Below, in pieces: positions 16,355 through 24,651 of a stretch of DNA of 64,000 nt (within the stretch, counting starts at the first letter, position 1; the number at the start of each line of letters is the position of its first letter). The stretch spans positions 806,001 through 870,000 of the forward strand of contig NZ_CP098415.1 of the NCBI RefSeq assembly GCF_023702125.1, read 5' to 3'. Position numbers and translations under genes: made by a program. This stretch comes from Halorubrum hochsteinianum (GTDB taxonomy: Archaea; Halobacteriota; Halobacteria; Halobacteriales; Haloferacaceae). The notes under the pieces were generated by a model. That model was not told the origin of the DNA. It searched no databases and worked only from the letters and a program-made list of their open reading frames with translations.

Positions 16355-17266
16355 TTACAGGATGCCGGCGGCCTCGGCCTTCTCGACGATGTCTTGGGCC
16401 ATCTTGTTGGTCGCCTCGTCGACCATCTGGCCGTCGACGGACACCGCGCCCTTGCCTTCCTCCATCGCCTCGGCGTAGGCGTCGACGATGCGCTTGGCGC
16501 GCTCGGCCGTCTCCGGGTCCGGCGCGAACACTTCGTTACCGATCTCGATCTGCGACGGGTGGATCGCCCACTTGCCGTCGCAGCCGATCATGCTGGCGTT
16601 CTCGGCGGACTCGCGGAACCCGTCGGGGTCCTCGATGTCGGCGTACGGACCGTCGAGACAGGGGAGGCCGGCCGACTTCGCCGCGGAGTTACACTCCGAG
16701 AGCGCGTGGTGCCAGTAGTGGCCGGGGTACTCCGGGAACTGGCCGATGTCGAGGCCGGGGGTCCCCATCGCCGCGGAGTAGTCGCCGGGGCCGAAGATGA
16801 TAGAGGAGAGGCGGTCGGAGGCGTGGGCGATCTCGTGGACGTTGTGGATCCCCTCGCCGTCTTCGATCTGAGGTTCGAGCCCGATCGCGCCGACCTCCAG
16901 TCCGTTGTTCTCCTCGACCTGCGCGAGGAGGTTCTCGACGGTGTGAACGTCGCTGGCGGACTTCACCTTCGGGACGATGATGTCGTCGATGAACTCGCCC
17001 GCCTCGCCGACGACGGTGATCACGTCGTCGTACCACCACTTTGTGTCGATACCGTTCATGCGGAAGCTGAGGACCTTGTCGCTCCAGTCCTCCTCGCGGG
17101 CCGCCTCGATCAGCGGCTCGCGCGCGGCCGGCTTCGCGTCGGGCGCGACCGAGTCCTCTAAGTCGAGGAAGACCTCGTCGGCGTCGCTGTCGGCCGCCGA
17201 GTGCATCATCTTCTCGTCGCTCGCGGGCGTCGCCAGCTGCGTCCGACGAAGGGTGACGTCAGTCAT
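16355..17266 (-). CDS. malyl-CoA/beta-methylmalyl-CoA lyase (CitE/HpcH family)
   Basis: This 303-residue protein is a TIM-barrel lyase of the HpcH/CitE superfamily. It has the DEVFLDLEDSVAPDAKPAAR motif (residues 30-49), the metal-binding Glu in GLEPQIEDGEG and Asp in FGPGDYSAAMG, and the tail IGCDGKWAIHPSQIEIGNEVF. The last part closely follows L-malyl-CoA/beta-methylmalyl-CoA lyases, which make or cleave malyl-CoA from glyoxylate and acetyl- or propionyl-CoA. In haloarchaea such enzymes serve the methylaspartate cycle. ATG 17266 is preferred; six extra codons upstream fit poorly. A citramalyl-CoA or citrate lyase role cannot be excluded. Confidence 0.75.
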   Translation of the reverse strand: MTDVTLRRTQLATPASDEKMMHSAADSDADEVFLDLEDSVAPDAKPAAREPLIEAAREEDWSDKVLSFRMNGIDTKWWYDDVITVVGEAGEFIDDIIVPKVKSASDVHTVENLLAQVEENNGLEVGAIGLEPQIEDGEGIHNVHEIAHASDRLSSIIFGPGDYSAAMGTPGLDIGQFPEYPGHYWHHALSECNSAAKSAGLPCLDGPYADIEDPDGFRESAENASMIGCDGKWAIHPSQIEIGNEVFAPDPETAERAKRIVDAYAEAMEEGKGAVSVDGQMVDEATNKMAQDIVEKAEAAGIL

Positions 17267-17370
17267 GTGTGACGGATCTATCACCCTTATCCATGAAAAT
17301 AAAGCTACCCCAGTCGGGGTTTTTTACGAGATGTCAGAATCGAGTTAACGCGCGGGGCTCCCTCGGCGGG

Positions 17371-18258
17371 TCAGTAGTCGCCGAGCACGCCCAACCGCCG
17401 CGCGCGCCGCGTGGCCGACTGGAACACGAGGTAGCCGCCGAGCAGGTAGCCGACCGCCACGGCGACGAGCAGGCCCAGGTCGGCGAGCGGGAACTCCCAC
17501 AGGCGGATCCCGTCGACCATCGCGCGCTGGAGCATGGCGCTCCCGTGCGCCAGCGGGAGGACGCGCGTCCACGACAGGTCGAAGACGGGCGCGGAGATCA
17601 GCGCCACGAAACCGAACTGGAGCAGGTTGAGCCAGTTGCCGATCCGCTTGTACAGCACCGTCACGCCGCCCGCGGCGAACCCGAGCCCGAGGACCGAAAC
17701 GATCGACAGCCCCGCGACGACGACCACCGTCACCGGCGCGAGGCTGAGCCGCGTTCCGGTCGCGAGGAGCATCACGGCGAGGATCACCGCGCTCGTGAGG
17801 AACGTCCGCACCACCTTCGCGACCCCCTTCAACAGCGCGACGGGCGCGAAGCCGAACGGGGTGGTGATGTGGCGCTCCAGGGTCCCCCACTGCACCTCGC
17901 TGCCGATGTCGTTCGACACCGACGAGTACGCGCCCACCGACAGCGTCCACAGGAAGTAGCCGACGACGATCCCCTCGATCGAGTCCGTCAGCGCCTGCCC
18001 CGCGAGCAGCTGGCCGCCGAGGAACAGCGCCGCGAAGAAGAACAGCGACACCACGATCCCGCCGATCGCGTTCGCCGGGTAGCGCACGAAGATCAGGAAC
18101 TCCCGGTACAGCACGGCCCGCGCGAGGTGGTAGTAGGTGGCCGGCCGCGGCTCGCCCTCCTCCACGGCCGCGGCGTCGGTCGCGTCCGCGGCCCGCGACC
18201 CGTCCGCGCTCGACGCGTCGGCGGCCGCCGCGTCCGCCGACGGCGCGTCGCCGCTCAC
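17371..18258 (-). CDS. ABC-2 type transporter permease
   Basis: This 295-residue protein has a 45-residue Ala/Asp-rich N-terminal tail and then six hydrophobic helices from about residue 60 to 280, as in ABC-2 (DrrB/NodJ-like) permeases that export drugs or lipid-linked glycans. The Ala-rich tail is typical of haloarchaeal variants. Its ATG overlaps the stop of the ATPase gene by 4 bp (ATGA), so the two are translated together and assemble into one exporter. The substrate is unknown. Confidence 0.88.
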   Translation of the reverse strand: MSGDAPSADAAAADASSADGSRAADATDAAAVEEGEPRPATYYHLARAVLYREFLIFVRYPANAIGGIVVSLFFFAALFLGGQLLAGQALTDSIEGIVVGYFLWTLSVGAYSSVSNDIGSEVQWGTLERHITTPFGFAPVALLKGVAKVVRTFLTSAVILAVMLLATGTRLSLAPVTVVVVAGLSIVSVLGLGFAAGGVTVLYKRIGNWLNLLQFGFVALISAPVFDLSWTRVLPLAHGSAMLQRAMVDGIRLWEFPLADLGLLVAVAVGYLLGGYLVFQSATRRARRLGVLGDY

Positions 18259-19310
18259 GCGGAGTCACCTCCGGGAACGCTGCCGGTGCGTTCGAGGAAC
18301 ACGTCCTCCAGGTCGGGCTGGACCGTCCGGATATCCGAGACCGTGACGCCGGCCGCTCGGAGGGCGTCGGTGAGGTCGTACAGCCGGTCGCCGCCCGCGA
18401 CGACCGACACCGCGGGCGGGGTCGCCTCGCGGTCGACCGCGACGACCTCGAAGCGCTCGCGGAGCCCCGCGACCGTCTCGCGATCGAGGTCGAGGCTCGC
18501 CACGCGGACGATGTCGCGGTCGGCCGCGCCAAGCAGCGCCGCGACCGTGTCGTCGGCGACGATCCGGCCGTTCGACAACATGACGACGCGGTCGCACACC
18601 GCCTCGATCGTCGTCATGTCGTGGCTGCTGACGACGATGGTGAGCCCCTCCTCGGCCGCGAGCCGGCGCAGCTCCGCCCGGAGCGTCCGCGCGCTCTCGA
18701 CGTCGAGCCCCAGCGTCGGCTCGTCTAGGAAGACCAGCTCCGCGCCGCCCGCCAGTACGCTCGCCAGCGACACCTTCTGTTTCATGCCGCGCGAGAGGTC
18801 CCGGACCGGCGTGTCCGCCTTGTCGGTCAGGTCGAGCCGGTCGAGCAGCCGGTCGTGGCGCGCCGCCACCGAGTCGGGGTCGACGCCGCTCACCGTCGCG
18901 AAGTAGCGCAGGTTCTCGCGGACGGTGAGCCGCCAGTAGTCGTTTCGCGCGCCCTCCAGCATCGCGTCCACGTCGGCGTAGGCCGTCCCGCGCCCGTCGC
19001 GCACGTCGCTGCCGAACACCCGGACCGACCCCGCGTCGGGGATGACGATCCCCAGCGCGCACTTGATCAGCGTCGTCTTGCCCGCGCCGTTCGGGCCGAG
19101 CAGGCCGACGACCGACCCGCGCTCGACGGTGAGGCTCACGTCGTCGACCGCGGTCACGGCGTCGTCGCCGTCGCCGAACCGCTTCGTGAGGTTCTCGACC
19201 GCGAGGGCGGGCGGACCGGGCGTCCCGTCGCTCGGTGCGTCGTCCGCCTCGCTCCGCGTCTCGTCGCGCTCGCGGGGACCGCCGCGCGCGCTCGCCGCGC
19301 TCCGTGCCAT
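18255..19310 (-). CDS. ABC transporter ATP-binding protein (ABC-2 exporter)
   Basis: This 351-residue ATPase has Walker A GPNGAGKT (about residue 74), signature LSRGMKQ, Walker B LVFLDEP and the switch His in VVSSHDM. A C-terminal domain of about 100 residues follows the ATPase core, as in DrrA/NodI-type exporters. The first 35 residues are a charged, low-complexity extension. Transcription probably starts near the ATG from the palindromic TATA box at 19335-19344, which also serves the divergent gene. The permease partner follows with a 4-bp overlap. Confidence 0.92.
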   Translation of the reverse strand: MARSAASARGGPRERDETRSEADDAPSDGTPGPPALAVENLTKRFGDGDDAVTAVDDVSLTVERGSVVGLLGPNGAGKTTLIKCALGIVIPDAGSVRVFGSDVRDGRGTAYADVDAMLEGARNDYWRLTVRENLRYFATVSGVDPDSVAARHDRLLDRLDLTDKADTPVRDLSRGMKQKVSLASVLAGGAELVFLDEPTLGLDVESARTLRAELRRLAAEEGLTIVVSSHDMTTIEAVCDRVVMLSNGRIVADDTVAALLGAADRDIVRVASLDLDRETVAGLRERFEVVAVDREATPPAVSVVAGGDRLYDLTDALRAAGVTVSDIRTVQPDLEDVFLERTGSVPGGDSA

Positions 19311-19334
19311 TGCCCCGCGGTACGGGCCGAGCGG

Positions 19335-19344
19335 GGATATATCC
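19335..19344. promoter_or_regulatory. palindromic TATA box shared by two divergent genes
   Basis: GGATATATCC is a perfect 10-bp palindrome. Its centre is about 29 bp from the ATG of the leftward ATPase (19310) and about 27 bp from the GTG of the rightward gene (19367), the distance expected from TATA box to start of leaderless mRNAs in both directions. Confidence 0.6.
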
Positions 19345-19366
19345 GCGCTCGCCCCCCAACACGCTC

Positions 19367-19825
19367 GTGGACCTCGACCGATTCGCGGCGGACGCCCCCG
19401 ACGACGACGCGCCGGGCGACGCCCGCGTCTGCGTCGTCGCGACGCAGTCGGACACCTTCGAGCGCTGCCGCGAGGGCTTTTACCCCGCCCCGCGCTCGTA
19501 CGACCGCACCCGCGCCGACTTCGAGTACCTGGCCTTCTACCGGACGGCCCCCGTCTCCGCGGTCACGCACTACGCCCGCGTGGCCGCCCGCACCGAGCAG
19601 GCCCGCGGCGAGCCGGGGCCCATGGACGAAGACGACTGGACGGCGCTGATCGACCCGTTCTCCGAGGAGCGCGTCGTGGTCGTCTTCGAGTTCGACGACC
19701 TCGTGCCGCTGGACCGGCCGGTCGAGAACGACCGGAACGGCGTGCGCGGCGCGTGGTACTGTACGGTCGCGGACCTACGCGCGGCGGAGACGCTGTCGGC
19801 GCTCCGCGACCGATCCGAGACCTGA
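19367..19825 (+). CDS. conserved haloarchaeal protein of unknown function
   Basis: This 152-residue protein begins at GTG 19367, placed about 27 bp after the palindromic TATA box; the reading frame extends further up but those codons are Arg-rich and would lie before the transcript. It is acidic with alternating strands (DARVCVVATQSDTF, VSAVTHYARV, RVVVVFEFDDLVPLDRPV) and looks like a compact alpha/beta domain, perhaps PUA/EVE-like. I see no catalytic motif and no membrane segment. It is divergent from the ABC-2 exporter but not obviously related to it. Confidence 0.7.
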   Translation: MDLDRFAADAPDDDAPGDARVCVVATQSDTFERCREGFYPAPRSYDRTRADFEYLAFYRTAPVSAVTHYARVAARTEQARGEPGPMDEDDWTALIDPFSEERVVVVFEFDDLVPLDRPVENDRNGVRGAWYCTVADLRAAETLSALRDRSET

Positions 19826-19870
19826 GGCGGTAGCCGCGCGGAGACCTGAGACGACGACCGCGCCGACCCC

Positions 19871-20827
19871 TCACCCGCCGTCGGCGCGGACGGACGGGGA
19901 CGCCGCCTCGCTCCCGTCCCGCGAGACGCGCGCGACCCGGTCGTTCGCGGCCGGCGGCGTCGCGGCGTGGTCCGGGTGGAGACAGCCGAACAGCGCCTCC
20001 AGCGAGTCGACGAGCCGGTGGCTCGGCCGGTTGAAGAGTCCGTTGCCGTCGACCGCGTAGGCGCGGTCGCGGCGGACCGCGCGCAACTCGTCGAAGCCGG
20101 GGCGGTCCGCGAGGTCGCCGACCGCCTCGACGGCGCGGTCGCGGTCGAACCCGCAGGGCGCGACCGCCAGGGCCTCGGGGTCGGCGGCGCGGACGTCCGC
20201 CCACGCGACCGGCTCGGAGGGGCCGTCGGGCTGGAAGGAGGGGTCGCCGCCGGCGAGTTCGACCATGTCGCGCACCCAGTGGCCCGCCCGGATCGGCGGC
20301 TCCGTCCAGTCGAGGACGGCGGTCCGGGGGCGTCCCTCGTCGGCGACCGCCCGCTCGGCGCGCTCCCGGACCGCGTCGACGCGCTCGCGGAGGTCCGCGC
20401 GGAGCGCGTCCGCGGCCGCCGCCTCGCCGACCGCCTCGCCGATCCGCACGACGTCGTCGAGGGCGTCGGCGAAGGAGTGCGGGTCCAGCGCGAGCACGTC
20501 GGGCGCGGGGTCGAGGCGCTCGGCGGCCGCCCGGACCTCGCCCGCGTCGACGGCGCAGACGTCGCAGGTCGCCTGCGTGACGAGGAGATCCGGCTCCAGC
20601 GCGGCGAGCCGCCCCTCGTCGAGGTCGTACACCGCGCCGTCGACGTCGCGCATCTGGGCGTCGATGTCGCTCGCCGAGCGGTCCTCGTGGTCGACGACCG
20701 TGCTGGTCAGCGTCGGCAACTCGCGGGCGGCCGGCGGGTGGTCGCAGCTGTGCGAGGTGCCGACCGGCTCGACGCCGAAGGCGAACAGCGTCTCCGTGGC
20801 GGAGGGCAGCAGGGAGGCGACGCGCAT
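19871..20827 (-). CDS. btuF: cobalamin-binding ABC substrate protein (BtuF-like)
   Basis: This 318-residue protein starts MRVASLLPSATETLFAFG, the typical first strand and helix of class III substrate-binding proteins for vitamin B12 and iron chelates, and keeps VGTSHSCDHP and LVTQATCDVCAV, characteristic of the B12 group. The domain halves are joined by a long helix (about residues 140-165). There is no signal peptide or lipobox, so it may be cytoplasmic, as in several haloarchaeal homologues of this subgroup. No BtuC or BtuD gene lies nearby. Confidence 0.8.
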   Translation of the reverse strand: MRVASLLPSATETLFAFGVEPVGTSHSCDHPPAARELPTLTSTVVDHEDRSASDIDAQMRDVDGAVYDLDEGRLAALEPDLLVTQATCDVCAVDAGEVRAAAERLDPAPDVLALDPHSFADALDDVVRIGEAVGEAAAADALRADLRERVDAVRERAERAVADEGRPRTAVLDWTEPPIRAGHWVRDMVELAGGDPSFQPDGPSEPVAWADVRAADPEALAVAPCGFDRDRAVEAVGDLADRPGFDELRAVRRDRAYAVDGNGLFNRPSHRLVDSLEALFGCLHPDHAATPPAANDRVARVSRDGSEAASPSVRADGG

Positions 20828-20897
20828 GGTCGACCTGACGCACGCGAGCGACTAAAGTCAGAGGTCCGAGCGAAAGGCGAGGCCCGGACGCGGTCGC

Positions 20898-21083
20898 TCA
20901 CCGGGCGCGGAGCCACCCGAGCCGGGGGCGAACGACGGCGTAGCCGGCGTAGAGCAGCGTCCCGTACGCGAGGGCGAACGACGCCGTCCGAAACCACTCG
21001 GCCGTCGGGGCGTCGAGCGTGTTCAGCAGGGTACACGCGAGGAGGGTACTCAGGAGGGCGAAGCGGGCGTCGCGCTGGTCCAT
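20898..21083 (-). CDS. small membrane protein
   Basis: The 61-residue product starts MDQRDARFALLSTLLACTLL and has two hydrophobic helices (about residues 7-25 and 33-50) separated by an acidic turn, ending in basic residues VVRPRLGWLRAR. The frame continues upstream through Arg-rich codons that are not credible. I do not recognise a family. It lies between the cobalamin-binding protein and a two-gene methyltransferase unit. Confidence 0.55.
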   Translation of the reverse strand: MDQRDARFALLSTLLACTLLNTLDAPTAEWFRTASFALAYGTLLYAGYAVVRPRLGWLRAR

Positions 21084-21145
21084 AGTTGCGCCCGATGTTC
21101 CGCGGTAGCAAATGCGTGACGGCGGCCGCGGGGGCGCTCGCGAAC

Positions 21146-21418
21146 TCACTCGCCGTCGGCGACGGCGTCGGCGGTCGCCGTCGCGTACGCGGCCGCGAGG
21201 TCGCCGTTCGGGAGCGCGTCGACCGCCGCGGCACAGCCCCACCGGATCCGGTCCCGCCGCTCGCCGGCCGGGAGCTTGTTCGTCGCGACCGTCTCGGCGG
21301 TGTCGAGCGCCGCCCGGGCCGTCTCGTCGTCGCCGTCGGCGGCCGCCGACGCCGCCGCCGCGAGCAGCTGTTCGAGGCTCGCGCGCACGTCGTGGGGCAC
21401 CTCGTCGGGGTCGCTCAC
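21146..21418 (-). CDS. small acidic helical protein of unknown function
   Basis: This 90-residue protein starts at GTG 21418, whose bases overlap the stop codon of the upstream methyltransferase gene (GTGA, 4 bp), so it is translationally coupled. It is Ala- and Asp-rich and predicted all-helical (ASLEQLLAAAASAAADGDDE, then ETVATNKLPAGERRDRIRWG), which suggests a small helical bundle. I do not recognise its function. Confidence 0.65.
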   Translation of the reverse strand: MSDPDEVPHDVRASLEQLLAAAASAAADGDDETARAALDTAETVATNKLPAGERRDRIRWGCAAAVDALPNGDLAAAYATATADAVADGE

Positions 21419-22101
21419 GGGCCGTTCGGGTCCGTCTCGGTCGCGTCCGTCTCCCCCGCCTCGCTCGTGTCCGCCTCCGCCGCGCGGTCCGGGTCCAGCG
21501 TCGCGAAGACGAACTCGGTGCTGCTGCCGAGGGGGTCGGTCGCGGTCGTCGTCTCGACGTCGGTGAACCCCGCCGCGCGGAGCTGGTCGAGGGTCCGCTC
21601 GCGGCCGGGGGCGGAGAAGAACATCCGCCCGCCCATCCAGCCCCGTCGGACCGTCTCGAACCGGCCGCTCGGGAGCGTCATCAGGAGTCGGCCGCCCGGT
21701 CGGAGGACGCGGGCGAACCCCGCGTACACCTCGGGGTGCCGCTCGCGGTCGACGTGGAACACCGCGTGGTACGCCGTGATCCCGTCGAACCGGTCGTCGC
21801 CGAAGGGGAGCGCCGTCATCTCGCCGTGGACAAGGCGGGCGTCCGGCACCGTCTCGCTCGCGAGGTCGAGCCCGCGCCGCGAGACGTCGAGCCCGACGCT
21901 GCCCGGCGGGAGGTTCGCGAGGGTCCGCGCGCCGTCGCCGCAGCCCACGTCGAGGACGCGCGGGGCGTCCGCGGAGCCGGGGGTCGACAGCGAGTCGAGC
22001 AGGTCGCCGACGAGCGCCGCGTCCGAGCCGTCGGGGTCGCGGCGGGCGGCGTACGTCTCCGCGACCTCGTCCCACGCGCGGCGCACGGCGTTGCGGTCCA
22101 T
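21415..22101 (-). CDS. class I SAM-dependent methyltransferase
   Basis: This 228-residue protein has the Rossmann SAM motif VLDVGCGDGARTLANLPPG (motif I), then GLDVSRRGLDLA, LPFGDDRFDGITAYHAVFHV and the post-motif LRPGGRLLMTLPSG. These place it among the UbiE/type-11 methyltransferases that act on small molecules. Substrate unknown. ATG 22101 is preferred; a GTG at 22113 would add four residues. It is coupled by a 4-bp overlap to the small acidic protein downstream. Confidence 0.85.
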   Translation of the reverse strand: MDRNAVRRAWDEVAETYAARRDPDGSDAALVGDLLDSLSTPGSADAPRVLDVGCGDGARTLANLPPGSVGLDVSRRGLDLASETVPDARLVHGEMTALPFGDDRFDGITAYHAVFHVDRERHPEVYAGFARVLRPGGRLLMTLPSGRFETVRRGWMGGRMFFSAPGRERTLDQLRAAGFTDVETTTATDPLGSSTEFVFATLDPDRAAEADTSEAGETDATETDPNGP

Positions 22102-22347
22102 GTCGAACGCCACGGACGCCGGCGGCTTGACGGTGTGGGTGGATCGCGCGGGTCCCGGCGAGACCGCCGACGAGGTCCCGGCGGGGAGGGGCGGACCGAC
22201 CGCGGGGACCGGAGGAGGGCCGAACGGGCCGACCGCGGACGGCCGACCCGCGTCGTTCGGAGGGAGCGGACAGCGGGAGACCCCGTCTGCGACCGAAAAT
22301 AGCGAGTCCGATCGGATAGGAATTATGCCGTCAACGACGAAAACAAC

Positions 22348-22368
22348 GACAGTGTGATCACAACTGTC
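22348..22368. promoter_or_regulatory. operator-like palindrome before the CARF regulator
   Basis: TGTGATCACA (22353-22362) is a perfect palindrome and is flanked by GACAG on the left and CTGTC on the right, with a single extra A on the right side. It lies 27-47 bp before the ATG of the CARF-type regulator, overlapping the promoter region, so it may be the site of autoregulation. Confidence 0.5.
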
Positions 22369-22394
22369 AATATCGTCACGTCGCGTGGTAACAC

Positions 22395-23153
22395 ATGAGC
22401 GACCTCGACGTTCCGAGGCGGGTCCACGTCGTCCCGTTGGGGTACGAGTTGGACCGCATCGTCCGGCCGGTCGTCGACGGCGACGCCGACGAGGTGATCT
22501 TCCTCGAACCGGACGCGGACCGAGAGGGGGTCGACCGGCCGTCGTATCACGAGACCGCCCGCGAGCGGATCCGCGCCGAGGGGGTTCAGACGGAGACCGT
22601 CGAGTGCGACATCTTCAACCTCTTCAGCTCGCTCGGGACGATCGCAGAGCTATCGGACGAACTGCGCGACCACAACGTCTACGTGAACCTCGCGTCGGGG
22701 TCGAAGGTGACCGCGATCGGGGGGATGATCGCCTGTATGGTCACCGGCGCGATCCCGTACTACGTCCGCGCCGCGGAGTACGCGGGCGGCGAGGAGCGGC
22801 CGGTGGCCTCCGGCGCGAAGCCACCGGAGACGCTCCCGAAGTACCCGATCGAGGAGCCGAACGCCGAACACGTCGCCGTCCTCGCGCACGTCGAGCGGGA
22901 ACAGCCCGTCACCAAGGGCGACCTCATCGAGTACGGCCGCCGGGAGGGGCTCCCCTTCGTCGAGCGCTACGACACCGAGGGCGTCCAGAACCCGGAACGG
23001 GGGTACTACCGGCGGCTCAACGCCCACGTCGTCGACCCGCTGGAGGACCGCGGATTCGTCGAGACCGAGGAGCACTCCAAGTACCAGTACGTCTCCGTCA
23101 CCGAGAGCGGGTCGAACCACCTCCGCGCGTTCCGCTACCTGCTCCGAGACTGA
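22395..23153 (+). CDS. CARF-like domain plus winged helix regulator (HFX_2341/DUF6293 type)
   Basis: This 252-residue protein has an N-terminal Rossmann-like domain (residues 1-150) with VHVVPLGYELDRIV and, near 98-116, VYVNLASGSKVTAIGGMIA, the glycine/serine loop used by Csa3-like CARF proteins to bind cyclic oligonucleotides. Residues 160-250 form a winged helix (HVAVLAHVEREQPVTKGDL to GFVETEEHSKYQYVSVTESG). The family is common in haloarchaea as a stand-alone regulator. No CRISPR or cas operon is nearby, although a degenerate Cas4-like gene lies 20 kb away. The palindrome just upstream suggests it controls its own gene. Confidence 0.8.
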   Translation: MSDLDVPRRVHVVPLGYELDRIVRPVVDGDADEVIFLEPDADREGVDRPSYHETARERIRAEGVQTETVECDIFNLFSSLGTIAELSDELRDHNVYVNLASGSKVTAIGGMIACMVTGAIPYYVRAAEYAGGEERPVASGAKPPETLPKYPIEEPNAEHVAVLAHVEREQPVTKGDLIEYGRREGLPFVERYDTEGVQNPERGYYRRLNAHVVDPLEDRGFVETEEHSKYQYVSVTESGSNHLRAFRYLLRD

Positions 23154-23197
23154 TCGGAAGCCGAGACGGCGACCGGTCGGCGCGTCGCGGACCGGGG

Positions 23198-24280
23198 TCA
23201 GGGACCGGCGTCGCGGTCTTCACGCCCCGCCGAGTCTGACGGACTTGTCGCGTCCGACGCGGGCCGCGCGAACCAGTAGCCGTACCCGAACGGGACCGCG
23301 CCGGTCGCGATCCCGAACAGCACGGCGAGGGGGCCGAAGAGGAGTCCGATCGGGCCGAGGGCGGCCGCGATCGCGGCCGTGGCGAGCAGTCCGATTCCGA
23401 CGGTCACCCCGACGAGCGAGCGCCACCGGCTCCGGGCGACGCACGCGCCGGCGACGACGCCCGACGCGACGACCGCGGCGGTCGCGGGACCGGTGACGAG
23501 ACGGGAGAGCGAGCCGGTCTCGAAGGTGGCGCTGGCGACGAGCGCAAGCGGGAGTGCGAGCGCGGCGACCGCGGCGGCGCGGCGGACCGTCAGGAGTCGG
23601 TCGCGGGTGGGCTCCCGGTAGCGGTACGCCAGCAGTCCCAGTCCGACGGCGGCGTAGCCGCGGCCGACCGGCGTGAGCGCGAACCCCGCGAACGAGGCCG
23701 CGATCCGGCTCACGACCGCGGCCTCGCTCTCGATCGCGACGGCGTAGTACGCCCCGTCCCGACGGTACAGCCCCGTCCGGACGCCGGAGCCGTTCGCGGT
23801 CCCCTCGTCGATGATCCGGCGGAGGTCCGACGACGACTCGGCGGCCGGGCGGGCGACGGCGGCGAACACCGACTCGGCGTCGGTCGGGCGCATCTCGATC
23901 GTCGCGTTCGCCGTCTCGCCGCGCGTCGACAGGTTCCAGACGTAGTAGCGCCCGTCGTACCGGGCGTACGGCGACCGGGCGTCGTCGAGCGCGATCTCCA
24001 ACTCCGAGGAGATTTCGCCCTCGAACGATCCGGTCGCGGCGGCGGTGCGGACCGGCTCCCGGTTCCGGTCGGCGGCGTCCGAGAGCCGCTCGTCGAGGTC
24101 GGTGACGTCGGGGGACGCCTCCGCCACCAGATCCGGATCTTCGCCGGGTTCGACCGGCGTGGCCTCGTAGGCGATCTCCGAGCCGGCGGCCGTCGCGTGG
24201 AAGGCGAAACTGAGGATGACGCCGACGAGAAGCAGGGCCACGATCGCGGCGGTTCGGGCGGAGGGGAGGGCGGGGGACAC
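23198..24280 (-). CDS. haloarchaeal multi-pass membrane protein
   Basis: This 360-residue protein has an N-terminal membrane helix (residues 10-32), an outside domain of about 160 residues (33-195) rich in acidic residues and containing RYDGRYYVWNLSTRG and YRRDGAYYAVAIESE, which look like two related strands, and then five or six helices to about residue 340. The C-terminal tail is hydrophilic and acidic. No catalytic motif is visible, and the neighbours give no hint of function. Confidence 0.7.
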   Translation of the reverse strand: MSPALPSARTAAIVALLLVGVILSFAFHATAAGSEIAYEATPVEPGEDPDLVAEASPDVTDLDERLSDAADRNREPVRTAAATGSFEGEISSELEIALDDARSPYARYDGRYYVWNLSTRGETANATIEMRPTDAESVFAAVARPAAESSSDLRRIIDEGTANGSGVRTGLYRRDGAYYAVAIESEAAVVSRIAASFAGFALTPVGRGYAAVGLGLLAYRYREPTRDRLLTVRRAAAVAALALPLALVASATFETGSLSRLVTGPATAAVVASGVVAGACVARSRWRSLVGVTVGIGLLATAAIAAALGPIGLLFGPLAVLFGIATGAVPFGYGYWFARPASDATSPSDSAGREDRDAGP

Positions 24281-24400
24281 GAACGGGGCGTTCGTGAATT
24301 CCAGTTGAAAGTTTTTCGCTCGGGAGCGCCGCGGCCGCGGCTGGCGGGGCGACGGCGCGATAGAAAGTCGGGGTTCGGGGCGGGGTCGCGCCCGACCGCG

Positions 24401-24592
24401 TCAGTCGTCGGCCGGGGCGCGCGGCTCCGCCGGCGGCTCGGTCTCCTCCGTCTCGTCCGCCGGCTCGTCGACCGCGTCGACGTCGGGGATCTCGTCGACG
24501 TTCTCGTCCGCCTCCTCGGCCCGGTGACGCGTCTGGATCTCCGTCCACGTGCGCGCCTCGTCGTAATGGTGGCACATGACAACTATCCGCAT
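24401..24592 (-). CDS. small acidic protein
   Basis: This 63-residue protein starts MRIVVMCHHYDEARTWTEIQ and continues with an acidic tail full of Asp-Glu-Pro (more than a third acidic residues). A minus-strand CTTTTAGAAC box about 20-25 bp upstream fits a leaderless mRNA starting near this ATG; an internal ATG at codon 6 is the alternative. CHHYDEAR could bind a metal, but that is a guess. The frame upstream is Arg-rich antisense to the alcohol dehydrogenase and is not credible. Confidence 0.6.
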   Translation of the reverse strand: MRIVVMCHHYDEARTWTEIQTRHRAEEADENVDEIPDVDAVDEPADETEETEPPAEPRAPADD

Positions 24593-24651
24593 GGGCCGAA
24601 CGGTTCTAAAAGTTACGCCAAATCGGTCGAAATCGGTCGGTACGCGTCCGT

